From Lumbricus terrestris (Eukaryota; Annelida; Clitellata; Crassiclitellata; Lumbricidae): DNA of 64,000 nucleotides. The position numbers and the translations under genes were made by a program. The notes beneath the pieces were generated by a model that saw nothing but the letters and a program-made list of their open reading frames with translations, did no database searches and was not told where the DNA came from. The DNA lies in the NCBI GenBank assembly GCA_949752735.1, contig OX457043.1, positions 1,908,367 to 1,972,366 on the forward strand, read 5' to 3'. Below, piece after piece: positions 21,132 through 32,550 of this stretch. How positions within the stretch are numbered: the first letter of the stretch is position 1; each line of letters opens with the position of its first letter.

Positions 21132-23588
21132 TAGGGAATGTAATCCCGGGATCCCGGAATTCGGGATCCGGGAATCCCGGACATTTTAAATCCCGTAATC
21201 CTGGGATTGACAAGCTCGGAATCCCTTTTTTGGGATTGCAAAAGTCGGATTTTTCTTTGAATTACTTCAGCATTTTGCAATAATTCCTTGGTCAGTAGAC
21301 GCCAAAACGACAGATAAGCAGACACCATAGTGAAGGTAAGCTGGCGGCCAGCAGAAAACCCAGAGGGGTGACTAGAGGTAGACGTTTCTCAGTGATCAAA
21401 CAGCAGATTTGGGTTTGCTCCTTCCCATTACTTGCTTGGTTCGTGTGTATATAGCTGGCCGACTAGGCCTGCGACGTCACAGCGCCTAACTCCGATTCAC
21501 ACGTTTTGATGACACCCCACCCCTATAATTGCGCCGACCTGTGTTCTGGACAGCATACAAATGCGCTCTTGCTGCCTTAATATCAGAGGACTGCAGTTAG
21601 GCTAGCCTGCAAGATCAGTCATTCACAGGTGAATCTTGGCTAGCCTGCTACCTGTTGTGTTCCTCTCGGAGTGGTCAGTCGGTGCACTGGTCACCTCGTA
21701 TCGTCTGCCCTAATTCCGGGTCACCGTTATGCAGACTAAATTATTACCCTATTCAGAGTGATCGCAACTTAAGCCCAGTTAACGACGGGGATTCTTAAAT
21801 GACCTCAACTCACGGCAATCTAGATCAAAGGAGAGACACGGGAGGGCGGGGAAGGAGAGTAGTATCTTCGTTTAATTTCAAAGTAAGACAATCAAGGTGA
21901 CAGAACGCACCAAGTTACAGGTCTGAGATGTAAAATAAAACACAGAAGTAATAATAAAGCTAATAGTAATAATAATGAAATAAAGTTGCGGCAGCCATGG
22001 GCTTGCATCCGTCCGTTACGTTGTTGATGTTAAATTAGACAGTTGATGTTGAATTACTGTCATTGAATCAGGATAAGCCAAAAACGGCCCGTCAGTTATT
22101 AGCAGCTGTAATCAGCGCTACCGACGCTCGCTTCACGATGGTGATGTGTTCGAAGAATCGCCAGTTCATTGGTAGGTCTACCCGATGCTACAAAGTCTAT
22201 CCATTCGAAGTATAAAGTGCCCGATAAAACTGTGGTCGTGATTTAACAGAATTGTTGATAGAGTCTATCTTTATAGTCCACTTCGGATGGCTTGCGGGAG
22301 AAATGCGTGAAATTCGGATCCGGACAATTCGTTTTTAGTTCTTACCGACCCACGTGACGCGATGCGGAGATGATGGTAGATTCAAAGATTTTAACAGGGA
22401 GGAAGATGGACTACTTAAAGGATATTGGCTGGCGGCAGTGCCAATGAGGTCACGCAAGGTTTTCTGGTCAATTCATAGGCTCAGACTCGCAGCGAATTTT
22501 AGCCGATGACGTTATAGGCGGGCTGCGGAAGATTCAAACCCTGAAAAAATTCGGAAATACGATTTATCTGCTGGAAACACAGTAAAATTACCGATTTAAA
22601 AATAGATATCGATTATATTTATTATCTGAACTGTGTAAATGTTGATCTTGGAGAAAAAATAAAATTTTAGGCTATGACTAAGCGAAACGCTATACGCACG
22701 GTCATAATTTATAGCCTATAAAGTCGTCGGTTAAAATTCGCTGCGAGTCTGAGCCTATGAATTGACCAGAAACCCTTGCGCGACCCCTTTAGCATTCTTG
22801 TCATTGGTGACCCATCTTCCTCCCTGTTAAAATCTTTGGGTAGATTCGTAGATGGTACAAAATCGTCGAAAACATAATTCCACGCAATTGTCCAGACAAA
22901 CGTTGCAGAAATTGTTGATAGTCTATTTTATAGTCCATTTCTGATGGCTTGCGGGAGAAATGCGTGAAATTCGGATCCGGACAATTCGTTTTTAGTTCTT
23001 ACCGACCCACGTGACGTGATGCGGAGACGATGGTAGATTCGTAGATGGTACAAAATCGTCGAAAACATGATAATTCCACGCAATTGTCCAGACAAACATC
23101 ACAGAAGCGGACTAGGACACTTTATACGCTCAAATAGACGAAACATTTGCAATCATACAGCGTAAAATCCAAAGAAACCGGCAAATTCTCTCCGAGCGAA
23201 AATCGGCGTAAACCGGATGTTTCGCTAGCGAGATCCCAGCAATGTGTAGAGGTCTAACTTGGTTGTTCAGTGAGGATACAAGCCACTGGTAGTAGGCCTA
23301 TCACTGTCAAGTTTCAAACAAGCCCCGCTGCTGCTAGGGACCACCGGCAAACGTCCTTGCCGTGATCGAGTCATAATTGATCTCGATTGAAGTAGCGAAG
23401 ACAAACAGTAAGCTTTACTGTATTTGACCTACTACTACTCCCGCAAATACAGCTTTACTGTATTTGACCTACTACTATACTAAGCCCAATAAAAAAATTC
23501 ATTGCAGTTATAAGTCAATCCCGGGATACCGGGATTGACTTATTTATAATCCCGGGATTGAGGATATGTCCCGGGATTACATTCCCTA
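21132..23588. mobile_element. Non-autonomous hAT element, 2.46 kb
   Basis: The ends are inverted repeats TAGGGAATGTAATCCCGGGA, followed on each side by further GGGATCCCGG-type palindromic sequence. The 8-bp target duplication GTCCATGC is perfect (21124-21131 and 23589-23596), as expected for hAT. There is no transposase-like frame. Inside are a direct duplication (blocks starting GATGGCTTGCGGGAGAAATG at about 22288 and 22943), repeated GTAGATGGTACAAAATCGTC blocks, and a nested MITE at 22383-22838. It interrupts a LINE. Confidence 0.92.
22383..22838. mobile_element. MITE with ~130-bp inverted arms nested in the hAT element
   Basis: The ends are CAAAGATTTTAACAGGGAGG and its inverse; pairing extends with gaps through the arms (for example TCATAGGCTCAGACTCGCAG in the left arm and its inverse in the right). 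The flanking 8-mer GGTAGATT is duplicated exactly (22375-22382 and 22839-22846). CA...TG ends and an 8-bp TSD fit hAT. It has no coding capacity. Confidence 0.9.
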
Positions 23589-23596
23589 GTCCATGC

Positions 23597-23850
23597 ATGT
23601 TGCTTTTTGGGAGATTAAGGTGGTAGGTTCCCTCGTCTTTCCACATCGCAGTGAGCGATCTAGTGACTTAGCACTCAGATCGTCCATTTTTGCGCGACAG
23701 TCGTTGCCGCTTCTGGAGTCGTCTTCCGCCCGTCCCGCAATACAAGGCCCGCTGCTGCCCAGACCTTTGCCGCCCACGTTAGCCAACTGTTCAGGGTTCC
23801 TGCAGAGCCTGTCCACCTCGCGTAGCGCCCTACGTGGTACTTTGGCATAA
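23597..23850 (-). pseudogene. Continuation of the LINE fragment split by the hAT element
   Basis: This is the minus-strand sequence upstream of the hAT insertion site. The open frame through 23586-23816 ends just at the site and continues into SWTFKKGE-type sequence at 21120. Similarity to known LINE sequence is weak in this part. Confidence 0.4.
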
Positions 23851-23954
23851 CCTTCACCGCTGATGGCATAGCCTCTGCAGGAAATTCTCTACTGAGTTGT
23901 TGTCACCCCCTCACCGCGGTTAGGTGTGGGTCGGACTTGAGGGGGGCTTACATT

Positions 23955-24028
23955 TGTTTTAGAACACTTAGAACATTTAGAACACTTATACATGTAAGTG
24001 TTCTAAATGTTCTAAATGCTCTAAAACA
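23955..24028. repeat. Long AT-rich hairpin
   Basis: TTTTAGAACACTTAGAACAT and the rest of a ~32-base arm pair with an inverted copy ending TCTAAAAC, around a TACATG centre, with two mismatches. The arms consist of a 10-base AGAACA(C/T)TT motif. It could be a tiny MITE or an expressed hairpin; no evidence either way. Confidence 0.8.
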
Positions 24029-24059
24029 AAAGCAAGCAAAATTATTTAGTATGAATAAA

Positions 24060-24725
24060 CATTCCGGTCTCTTGCCGTCTGTGCGGATCAGGCCCGGTGG
24101 TTCCTTCGAGCTTGGGATTCTGCTTTTACAAGGGCTCTCCAGATATCATTCAGGGCGAAGTGGCGAAAAGCTCTCCCCGTAGATCGTCTGCATACAAGCC
24201 CATGGTTGCCTCCGGGATCGGCGATCTCACCGCACTGGCATTGATGCGGTGCACAGAGTTCGAGTCCCAGTCGGAGACCAACCGCGACTCGCACAGCCTC
24301 ATTGCCGAGACCCAATCCGCAAGAGACCACGAGAACAGTCAAGATCCAGTCTCCAGCGTGCGGCGATATCACTGCGCCCAACCTTGCCCGGTTGAGTGGA
24401 TCAATGTTGGCAGACAACACTGCAGCCTTGTCAGCGTCAATCAAAGGCCTGTCTCAGGCCATCTGGCTGGTAAGGGCTGGCTACTCTCCTCCAGGGTGCG
24501 TTGATTTTCGGACCTCCAGAATTTCCTCCACGTATGCGTCGCTCCACACCTCCGTGTTGAGCACGGCGTCCACGAGCGACTTGGTTCATTCAGCTGAGGG
24601 CAAATAGGCTGAAGAAGCCAGCATCGAAACGCGTCTGATCCAGAGTCCACCGTCTCTGATCGGAGGAGTGGCCTGAATCCACTGCATATCAGTGGGACCG
24701 ATGTTGGTGATCTTTTCCAGTCCAA
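24060..24725 (-). pseudogene. LINE-type C-terminal fragment with HGLVCRR motif
   Basis: A minus-strand frame (24444-24088) encodes ISPHAGDWILTVLV, then EAVRVAVGLRLGLELCAPHQ, CQCGEIADPGGNHGLVCRRS and RHFALNDIWRALVKAE. The next frame continues SSKEPPGLIRTDGKRP. This block (PHAGDWL, VGLRLGL.LC.PH.C.CG, HGL.C, RH..LNDI..RA, TDGKRPDG) is a well-known C-terminal region of retroelement-derived ORFs that are abundant in marine invertebrate genomes. Frameshifts show decay. Confidence 0.75.
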
Positions 24726-24956
24726 TCTGCATTTGTTCGTACATCTTGTAGTAGTTAAATGCAGTAAATTATCAACTTATAGGCAGTTCATTTAGATCAA
24801 TGTACCGTAATTTTCATACCTATAATTATATAGGCCCATGGTTTTTTGCCCGCTAGTCAGATGTCAGATTATTTAGTAATACATTTTTGGTGATGGAGAT
24901 GGGTAGGCTAGGAAAATCTGACCTAAAAGTCGAAGTCCTATCACTAATTTTGGCTG

Positions 24957-25005
24957 CTAAGAATTGTCCGGTCCGAATTGTCCATCTCCGAATTGTCCAT
25001 CCACC
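24957..25005. repeat. Short tandem GAATTGTCC repeat
   Basis: Three copies of (C/A)GAATTGTCC(G/A) spaced 14-16 bp apart. The core resembles the GGACAATTACC unit at 16308-16978 (inverted). Confidence 0.7.
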
Positions 25006-25261
25006 TGAGTAAGCTATTAAACCTTTCTTTGTGGGATCTACGAGCAAAATATGATGGAATGGTAAAATATTGACTATAGAGATACATTGAAAAAGAAATG
25101 TCCATAGGATACATTTGAACCAAATTAAACAATGCAATGTAAAAAGCTTTTCAGTAAATGACAAAAGTAACAAAATAGGATCAAGAGTGCATAGTCTGCA
25201 TACTCTCCCTACAAGTGTTTTGTCTGTTATGCAATTTGACAAAGTATTTAACTCAATACAA

Positions 25262-25580
25262 CTACAAGTATGCCACAATAAATGACAAGAATCAGTGCAA
25301 ATGATACCTAAAATGCTATGGCACAAATGGCAAAGGTATGACACAATTAATTAAAAAAATCAGTACAAATAACAAGTTGTATAAGTATGCCACAATTATT
25401 TTTTTAATTAGTACAAATATTAGCTAAACTGCTATAGCACAAGTGGTATAAGTATACTACAATTAATTTTAAAGTTCAGTACAAATAGTACCTAAACTGC
25501 TATGGCACAAGTGCTACAAGTATCCCACAATTAATAACTAAATCAGTACAAGTAATGTTTGATCGACATGGCACAAGTGA
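25262..25580. repeat. Degenerate tandem repeat, ~75-bp period
   Basis: Four to five diverged copies of a unit containing AAACTGCTATGGCACAAGTG, TATAAGTATGCCACAATTAA and ATCAGTACAAATA. Non-coding. Confidence 0.75.
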
Positions 25581-26865
25581 TACTTTGAATGTGTACACCA
25601 GCAACATGTTGATCTCTACACTGGTACTGATCAAAATAATTTGAATTGATTAATCTCCTAAACTACTAACGCAAGTGATAAATTAAATATGATTTATTTG
25701 GTCGAAGTTAAGTAAAGCATGAAAAGTTGTCAAAATTGTAGTCACTAAGTTAGATACTACTCTTGTTGTGTAAAAAGGTCAATCGAAATGTTTATTGCAA
25801 CTAAAACAATTTATTCCATCACCATCTTAGATATTATTTCTTTCAGCATTTACCTCAAATATAAAATGATCCCTGAATTATCCACTGAAAAGTTTCACGT
25901 CATCATTATTGATCATGTTGTTTATGCCGGAAATAGCCGCATGACATCATAAAATAAGTAAAACATTAAGTGAATATTTATTGGGCAAGTCAAAAATTAA
26001 TCGATTACAATTTTTAACCAATTAATCAATTAATTAAAATCTGCAGCCTTAGTAACAAGAAAACGAAAGATTAAGTACCAGTAAATAAAATAATTCTTCA
26101 TTCAAGAATGCTTCAACAGACGTTCAATACAAAATAAACATGCTTAAAAAGTAATGACTGTTATTGCAAGGCAATCAGAAGAATATTTACTTAATCACAT
26201 CAACAATAGTAGTGATGAAAAAAGTAACAGCAAGAAGTTTTACCACGAATAAAGAAAACGAGACACTGAAAAAATCACCTGCTTAACATGAGTGAACCGA
26301 GAGGTCAGGAGACTATACAGCATACAAAATAATACAAGGCAAATAAAACTAAGTAAATTATTCACTTCTGCAATGCAGCAAAGCAATGATGCTGATATGA
26401 TTCCATGTCCTAATGTATTTGATCCGTTTGAGGAGATTTCTATGAGAACTGACCTTAACATGAGTTAACATGTCATTGGCTGAATGCTACAAGTGCAACA
26501 GAGAGAGGTCCCTTCCGCATTGGCAAAATAGTTAAACATTAAAACAGGTAAAGTGCACATATTCCAGTACATAACCATGAAACAATTAAGCAGTAAAAAT
26601 TTTCAGATCACAAGCTAACAGCTAAAGTTAGTCTGCAAGGTCCGGACTGAAGTTTGGTATTGTGTTCAAAAGTGATGGCTTTAACTGTACATTTAAAGTG
26701 TTGACAACTACAGTAACAGGCAAAACGGCGAAATAGTGCTTATGATACAAAATAATCATACAGGTTGTACATTTACAAAACTACTATGGCTAGGAATCAC
26801 TGAGCCACATACATCAGATCTCTTAATAATATTTATTTCCTTTATTGAACAATCCGATTGACAGA
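25581..26865. other. AT-rich spacer, nothing recognised
   Basis: No coding motifs or repeats were identified between the degenerate tandem repeat and the LTR element. Confidence 0.5.
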
Positions 26866-26870
26866 CCGCA

Positions 26871-27931
26871 TGTAGCGTATTAAATCGCTATTATCTATCA
26901 ATCTAACTTGTCTAGTATTAAGTGTTAATTGTAGGTAGAAGTTAAGTCAGACAATGTAGTGGCGTTGATTTAATTAGTTAATTAATTGGCGTTGTTAGAA
27001 GAATTAATATTTAGTAATACGATCAGCAAACGAAACTACAGAAGCGCTAAAGAAGTGCAGCGAGACTGATAAGCGTTGGTTGCTATTGGAGACTATAGCA
27101 ACAAAAACAACGTAACGACGCGTAAGCCAATTAAAACGCAGTCTAACTGATTAAACACACGTCATCGACAGAAACGGTTGAAAGATCGATTTCTGCAGTT
27201 GGAGCTAATGGCGAAGGGTCATTTTGTTGCGGCAAATGAACTCTTAAGTGAAATTAGCGGCAGAATGATTGGTTTGTGGCACCTTCGACGTTGAGAAGAA
27301 GGGTGGCCAACGGACGTTAAGTTTTCGAGACAGTTTTTGCGATCGAGGTAAATTCTGGAGCTTGGAGAACTATCGTCATTCGTGGGTGAAGAGTTTGCTC
27401 GAGGATTTTGAATTCTACGAACATTGGAGAGAGTCGTTGGAGATAATCACACGGTTGATTCAAACATTTATGATCACATGGTTGATCTGGACGTTGATGT
27501 GCACGCTGGAATTGTGACACATTACATCCATTCGAGTAAGAATACTGGCATTTGTGAATACAAAATATACTCCTTGGAATTTCGTTGTTCGGCCTGGACT
27601 ACGAAATATCTTCGGTATATATTATTCCACTGCATATTCGAGACACTTGGTTGTCGAAATACAAAGATCGGAACTACGACGATTTACAGAATTGGCGGAC
27701 GATGAACTAGAAAGAATTCTACACTCAAGTGAAGCTAAGAAACATAATAAATCTAGTAATCAATCAACGCCAATAGGTAAATAGGGACACTGCATAATTG
27801 TATTGTTTCTTTAATAATAATCAATATATTTTACATTTAAAAGAATTGGTTTCTCTTTGAACTGGCTATTTAAATACAGTACATGTTTGATACCTGCTAA
27901 AATGAGCATATGCTAATAATAAGAGGCTACA
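26871..27931 (+). repeat. 5' LTR (1061 bp)
   Basis: Starts TGTAGCGTATTAAATCGC and ends AATAAGAGGCTACA. Compared with the 3' LTR I see no substitutions, only a 2-base indel (GTTAAGTC versus GTTGTC) and a 3-base indel (GAGAAGAAGGG versus GAGAAGGG). Probable promoter TATATATTA at 27616-27624 and poly(A) signal AATAAA at 27746-27751 suggest where U3, R and U5 lie. Short open frames in the LTR are identical in both copies simply because the LTRs are identical. Confidence 0.95.
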
Positions 27932-27933
27932 AA

Positions 27934-27953
27934 TGGGATGCTCGCGTCGGGAT
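27934..27953 (+). promoter_or_regulatory. Putative primer binding site
   Basis: Two bases after the 5' LTR the sequence TGGGATGCTCGCGTCGGGAT begins with TGG, as a site complementary to a tRNA CCA end should. I could not assign the tRNA species. Confidence 0.45.
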
Positions 27954-28275
27954 ATATAATTGACAATATTATTGTTAATTAAATTGAACTTTACTGACAT
28001 TTATCTTGAAGAGACAAAACTGATTAAAATGCAAAGTTATTTGAATGTTAAAGGACATCAGCGCAACGCTGACATTAATGCTTAATTAATACATCATTAG
28101 AGTCGGTGCGATAATCCTTATTGCGTAACATACACCAGAGATTGTATTACGTTAAGAGGGAGCATTAGTGTGACGCTTAATAATTTTAATAATTATTATA
28201 AGCGAGTGTGAAATTGTATAGCGCATATTTGAGCGTTAAATTTATTACTACTTGACCAAAAGTGAGTAAGTAAGA
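27954..28275 (+). other. Untranslated leader of the LTR element
   Basis: AT-rich, no open frame; lies between the putative primer binding site and the gag start. Confidence 0.6.
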
Positions 28276-29045
28276 ATGTCAATCACAGAGTGGCAACAAT
28301 GGATTGATATGGGACGTGCACAGTCGTTGGAAGGTGAAGAATTGAAGGAATTTGTCAGAGACAGACAGAACGAATTACGACAACAGAGGGCGGAGGAACG
28401 AGAAGAAGCGAAGGCTATTAGAGAGGCAGAATCAGCGCGTGAGGCGGCTAAAATTGCTGAGGCAAAAGCAGTTAGAGAAAAAGAAATAGAAATGGCGAGG
28501 ATGGCTGACGCGAGATTTATACGCGAAGCAGAGATGAACGAGGCAAGGCTTACGCGAGAAGCAAATGACGTCAGACTGGAAAGAGAAGCAACTGAGGCAA
28601 GGCTTGCAAGAGAAGCGAGTGAAGCTTTAGAGCATAAGAGACTCGAGATTCAAATGAGACTGAGAGAGATAGAATCGAGAGATGGACGAAACAGGGATGA
28701 TGGAGATTCTTATATGACGATGGGTGACAACCACCAAGGAAATCAAAGTCATAAGGGAATGAAGAATATTAAATTCCCAATATTTAACGAGGCAAAGGAC
28801 TGTCTCGATGCGTATCTTCTTAGATTTGAGCGTACGTGTACGACATACGAGATACCAAGAGATGCATGGTCACTGATGCTAGCGCGACATCTAGAGTCGA
28901 AAGCATTAGAAGTGTACCAGCGTTTGTCAGCTGAAGAAACACAAGACTACGATTGTTTAAAGAAGCATCTCCTGAAAAGATTCCAATTAACAGAAGGAGG
29001 GTATCGTAACAAGTTTAAGACTAGCAAGATGGAACAAAGGAAGGA
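28276..29045 (+). pseudogene. gag, N-terminal part, interrupted by a LINE
   Basis: Structural protein of the LTR element. The frame opens with ATG at 28276 (MSITEWQQWIDMGRAQS). Residues ~25-140 are a charged Arg/Glu/Ala-rich coiled coil with REA repeats. From about residue 165 comes a SCAN/gag-like segment (IKFPIFNEAKDCLDAYLLRF, then LARHLESKALEVYQRLS and LKKHLLKRFQLT), typical of metazoan gypsy gags. The frame is cut after residue ~256, where the LINE begins. The gag frame resumes at about 30578 with ETPSNFIYRLQRYL, which is the expected next segment of this fold. Confidence 0.9.
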
Positions 29046-30488
29046 TGTTTCCCGTCATGCTTTAAGTCTGCTTTAGTTACTCCTTTGCTTAAAAAACCTG
29101 ACCTAGATTCCAATAATCTGTCTAACTTCAGACCTATCTCGAACCTAAATAACATTTCCAAGATCCTTGAACGTCTCTTTCTTACTCGCATCAAGAAACA
29201 TATCACTTCCTCTCCCAACTTCAGTCCTTTTCAGTCAGCTTATCGTGAAGGCTATTCCACTGAGACTGCCCTTACATCCACGCTGGACAACATCTTTTCG
29301 TCTATTGACAATGGAAAGGCCTGCCTTTCTGTTTGTCTTGACCTCAGCGCAGCTTTCGATACCGTAGACCATCAATTACTTCTTTCTAGACTCACGAAAA
29401 GCTTCGGTGTCTCTGGTACTGCTTTAAACTGGTTAGCGTCTTATCTGGGTAACAGGAATCAGCAGGTGGGCATCGGTACTGCTCGGTCTGAACCCACTGT
29501 TTGCACTGCTGGAGTTCCACAGGGATCTGTCCTTGGTCCTCTATTATTCACCGTCTTTACCTCCCCAATTAATCGCATAGCTAATCATTTTGGTGTCCAA
29601 TTACAGCAGTACGCGGACGACACTCAGCTCTATATTGCTCTGTCACACACTGATCAGTCCGGTAAACTTAAACTTGAGGAGTGCCTGTCATCTTTATATG
29701 CCTGGTTCTGTTTTAATGGTTTGGCTATAAAACCAAACAAGTCTGAAGCAATTTTGTTCGGGTCACGACAACGCTTGCGTTCTTTTCCTTCACTTTCCAG
29801 CATCGACCTCGCAGGCTCCGCAGTACCGTTATCAGATTCTGTTAAAACTCTTGGGGTTACCCTGGACAGTATGCTTACTTTTCGGATGCATGTAACTAAC
29901 CTTTGTAGATCTTGCTTTTATCACATCAGGGCAATACGCCACATTAGGTCGGCTCTGACTAAGGATATGTCGAAGACTTTAGCTTGCGCCCTTGTCTCCT
30001 CTCGCCTTGATTATGCTAATGCGATTTTTGTTGGCATTTCAGACTACGAGCTACATAGGCTGCAACGCATCCAAAATTCTTTAGCTCGGGTTGTGCTGCG
30101 TGTCCCACTACGATCAAGTTCCTCAGTTTTACTTCATCAGCTGCATTGGCTTCCTGTCGAGTTTAGGATTAAATTTAAATTGGCCTGTTTAACCTACAAA
30201 TCCCTCTCTACCGGAACACCTCCCTACCTTCAGTCACTGCTTACTCCTTATATTCCTCCTCGTTGCCTGCGATCATCAAACATGGGTCTTTTAGTTGAAC
30301 CTCGATGCAGAACTGTTATGGGCTCGCGTGCATTCCATGCCTCTGCTCCCAAAGAATGGAATCTACTTCCACTCTCTCTTCGTTGCTCAAATTCACTCCC
30401 TACCTTCAAAAAAACGGCTCAAAACTCACTATTTCTCTTTGGCTTTCAAGCACATGGACCTTTAACTGCATCTTCCTCTGGCGGCTAA
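29046..30488 (+). CDS. LINE reverse transcriptase, intact 3' part
   Basis: The frame is open from the truncation point (FPSCFKSALVTPLLKKPDLD) for about 480 codons to the stop at 30486. RT motifs in order: LSNFRPISNLNNISKILERL, CLDLSAAFDTVDHQLLL, AGVPQGSVLGPLLF and the catalytic QQYADDTQLYIAL. The thumb region follows, with SRLDYANAIFVGI, LHQLHWLPVEFRIKFKLACL and KEWNLLPLSLR. It belongs to the CR1/L2/Daphne-like assemblage. The endonuclease is missing because of 5' truncation. The lack of stops and frameshifts in about 1.4 kb indicates a recent insertion. Confidence 0.93.
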   Translation, partial: CFPSCFKSALVTPLLKKPDLDSNNLSNFRPISNLNNISKILERLFLTRIKKHITSSPNFSPFQSAYREGYSTETALTSTLDNIFSSIDNGKACLSVCLDLSAAFDTVDHQLLLSRLTKSFGVSGTALNWLASYLGNRNQQVGIGTARSEPTVCTAGVPQGSVLGPLLFTVFTSPINRIANHFGVQLQQYADDTQLYIALSHTDQSGKLKLEECLSSLYAWFCFNGLAIKPNKSEAILFGSRQRLRSFPSLSSIDLAGSAVPLSDSVKTLGVTLDSMLTFRMHVTNLCRSCFYHIRAIRHIRSALTKDMSKTLACALVSSRLDYANAIFVGISDYELHRLQRIQNSLARVVLRVPLRSSSSVLLHQLHWLPVEFRIKFKLACLTYKSLSTGTPPYLQSLLTPYIPPRCLRSSNMGLLVEPRCRTVMGSRAFHASAPKEWNLLPLSLRCSNSLPTFKKTAQNSLFLFGFQAHGPLTASSSGG

Positions 30489-30575
30489 CTATCCGCGCCT
30501 CAGATTCACACTTTGGTGTGACCTTGCGCGCGTAATAAATTTATGTAATAATAATAATAATAAAAAATAATAACA
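29046..30575 (+). mobile_element. 5'-truncated LINE (CR1/L2-like) inserted in gag
   Basis: A non-LTR retrotransposon begins abruptly inside its RT and ends in an (ATA)n tail at about 30545-30573. The gag sequence at the two junctions (AACAAAGGAAGGA on the left, AACAAGGAGAGA on the right) gives an imperfect target duplication of about 10-12 bp. It has the same orientation as the host element. 5' truncation and an A-rich tail show target-primed reverse transcription. Confidence 0.92.
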
Positions 30576-30577
30576 AG

Positions 30578-31548
30578 GAGAGACTCCTTCAAATTTCATT
30601 TACAGATTGCAACGATATTTGCAGCAATGGTTGCTTCAAGCAGGATTTAAGCAGACCTACGAAGGAATCGAGGATCTACTGCTAAAGGATCAATTTTTCC
30701 TCACTTGTAGTAATGAGTTGAGGATGTTCATTAAAGAGAAAGGAAAAATGAGCTTAAAGGACACATTGACATGTGCAGAATCCTACATTGAAGCTCATGG
30801 GTACAGATATGCCGAGAATTCCGTGAAACCTCAAGGGAGATTCAATAATGACAGAGGTAATGGAAAGTCATTTGAAGAGAAATCGAGAGAGAAATTCCAA
30901 GGAAATGTAAACAGAGGAAGAGTCGAAACGCGACAGAACAAAGAGACAAATCACAGTGGAAATGTGAATAGAGGATTTAGTAGAGAAAGAGAGCAGGCAG
31001 CAGAACACAAGATAACTTGTTTTGCGTGCGGAAAGGTAGGTCATAAAGCATTTGATTGTGTGCATAAAGCCAAAGGGTTTGTTAAACACACAGCTGCAGC
31101 CGTACAAATTTACGAGAATAGGGCGTACAGGGCTGTACAGACGAATGAAAGCACGAAATCAAATGAAGTTGACAGAACAGTAGAACGCCAGGATAGGAAA
31201 GGTAAAGAAGAAGTACCGAAACACATGGCAGCAAGTACGGTAGTTACAGAACGGAAAGATGGTTGCATTGACATTGAAAGTATAGACGAATGTCAAGCGA
31301 AGCTCAATGGAGTAGACGCCAATTGTCTTTACGATTCTGGAGCGAGTACGTGTATTGTGAGGAGATCGCTGATCAGAGGTAGTGATTTGACTGGGAAGGA
31401 AACGCACTGCATCCTAGTTGATGGGAGCTTAAGGTGTTTTCCTACAGCCCATGTGAACATTGAGAGCGAGTATTTTACTGGTGAAGTTGAGGCAATGGTT
31501 ATGGACGAACCAGTAAAGCCGATTACACTGGGCAACAAATTTTCATGA
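30578..31548 (+). pseudogene. gag C-terminal part with zinc knuckle, and protease
   Basis: This continues the gag frame after the LINE. The rest of the SCAN-like domain (LQRYLQQWLLQAGF, LLLKDQFFLTCSNELRMFI) is followed by an Arg/Asn-rich nucleocapsid region with a CCHC knuckle, CFACGKVGHKAFDC. The same frame then encodes a retropepsin with the active-site motif LYDSGASTCIV. It ends at a stop (31546) just where the TIR element begins, so the C-terminal end of the protease is separated. Gag and protease are therefore in one frame. Confidence 0.9.
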
Positions 31549-31794
31549 AAGTTTTGTATCCTACATGAAATTTGCACTTTCCTACAGATTTTAAGGTGCT
31601 GAACACGAATATGACAATGAAATTAAAGAATTAGCTCCAGTTTCTCTGATATCATCAAGAGTTTCTATAAATAGAACAGTGCCTACATATGACATTTGTA
31701 CCGGTAAATGTTCGCTTCTACATCCCACTATCTCTTGTATAACTGCTCAGGATTATGTCTGGTGAGCGTATACACGTAGGCCTATGTATGCAAG

Positions 31795-32014
31795 AGCACT
31801 TGCTACACCGCCTCTTCAAGACCCTAATCCGAAGCGCTCCCGACTACAGCACGGACACTGAATAGGAGTTTCATGAAGAGCATATGCAATTGCGAGTGAA
31901 GGACTGCTCACAGTGCTTCTAAAGGGTCCCTACGCTGTGGCCTGAGGTGGATTCAAACCCATAACCTTCCGGCTCCAAGGCACTGAACATACCCCTACAC
32001 CACCGTGCGCCACA
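31795..32014 (-). mobile_element. tRNA-headed SINE (family 1, copy 1), nested
   Basis: On the minus strand the head near 32014 reads GGCGCACGGTGGTGTAGGGG (A-box region), with a degenerate B box near GGTTTGAATCC. A body follows, and the copy ends with GGGAGCGCTTCGGA and CTTGAAGAGGCGGTGTAGCA. It is the same layout as the copy at 58750-58982 and has the same tail as LINE family A. Confidence 0.8.
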
Positions 32015-32550
32015 TAGTAGGCCCATATAATTATGTAGTCAGCCAACATGGAAGTTTCCCTGGTATCGTTTTCCATGTCTGCAATGTCTTCTTGAAAACG
32101 TTCGTGTGATACATAGGGTCATAGACAACATGTCCGTAACCAAATCCTTGTAGTTTTCTGCCCTGACATTCCAGTGGAAGTTAGTTAACACCAGACGAAA
32201 TGAAACCTAAGCTTGTTTCTTGTCGCCCTGAAGCAGGTTGTCAAACATCTCATCTCTGACTAGCTATCTGACTGATCTGAGGACCAACAAAACTTCCTTC
32301 TTTAATTTCTGCTTCGCCAGGGAATTTGGCAGCCAAGTATTACACTAGCAAGACTGTCTGGGTTTCAACCATTGCTAGGCGTTGCACATAGCCTACTTCT
32401 CTCCGACGCCCAGAGATTTCTCTCAGGCCAGTTTCTCCTCACTTAGTGCAAGGTCCTTGCTCGACTGTCCAATTCACATTGAAAACAGCAATATTTTGTA
32501 TAATCCAAGCTGTGGACTCGTCAAGAAAGCCAATAGCCTATACTTTCAAG

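Noticed and set aside
27269..27784. Open frames in the 5' LTR, repeated at 40326-40838
   Set aside because: They recur only because the LTRs are identical; they overlap each other in different frames and have no known motif.
27934..27953. Naming the tRNA that primes the LTR element
   Set aside because: The putative primer site does not match any tRNA 3' end I can recall with confidence.
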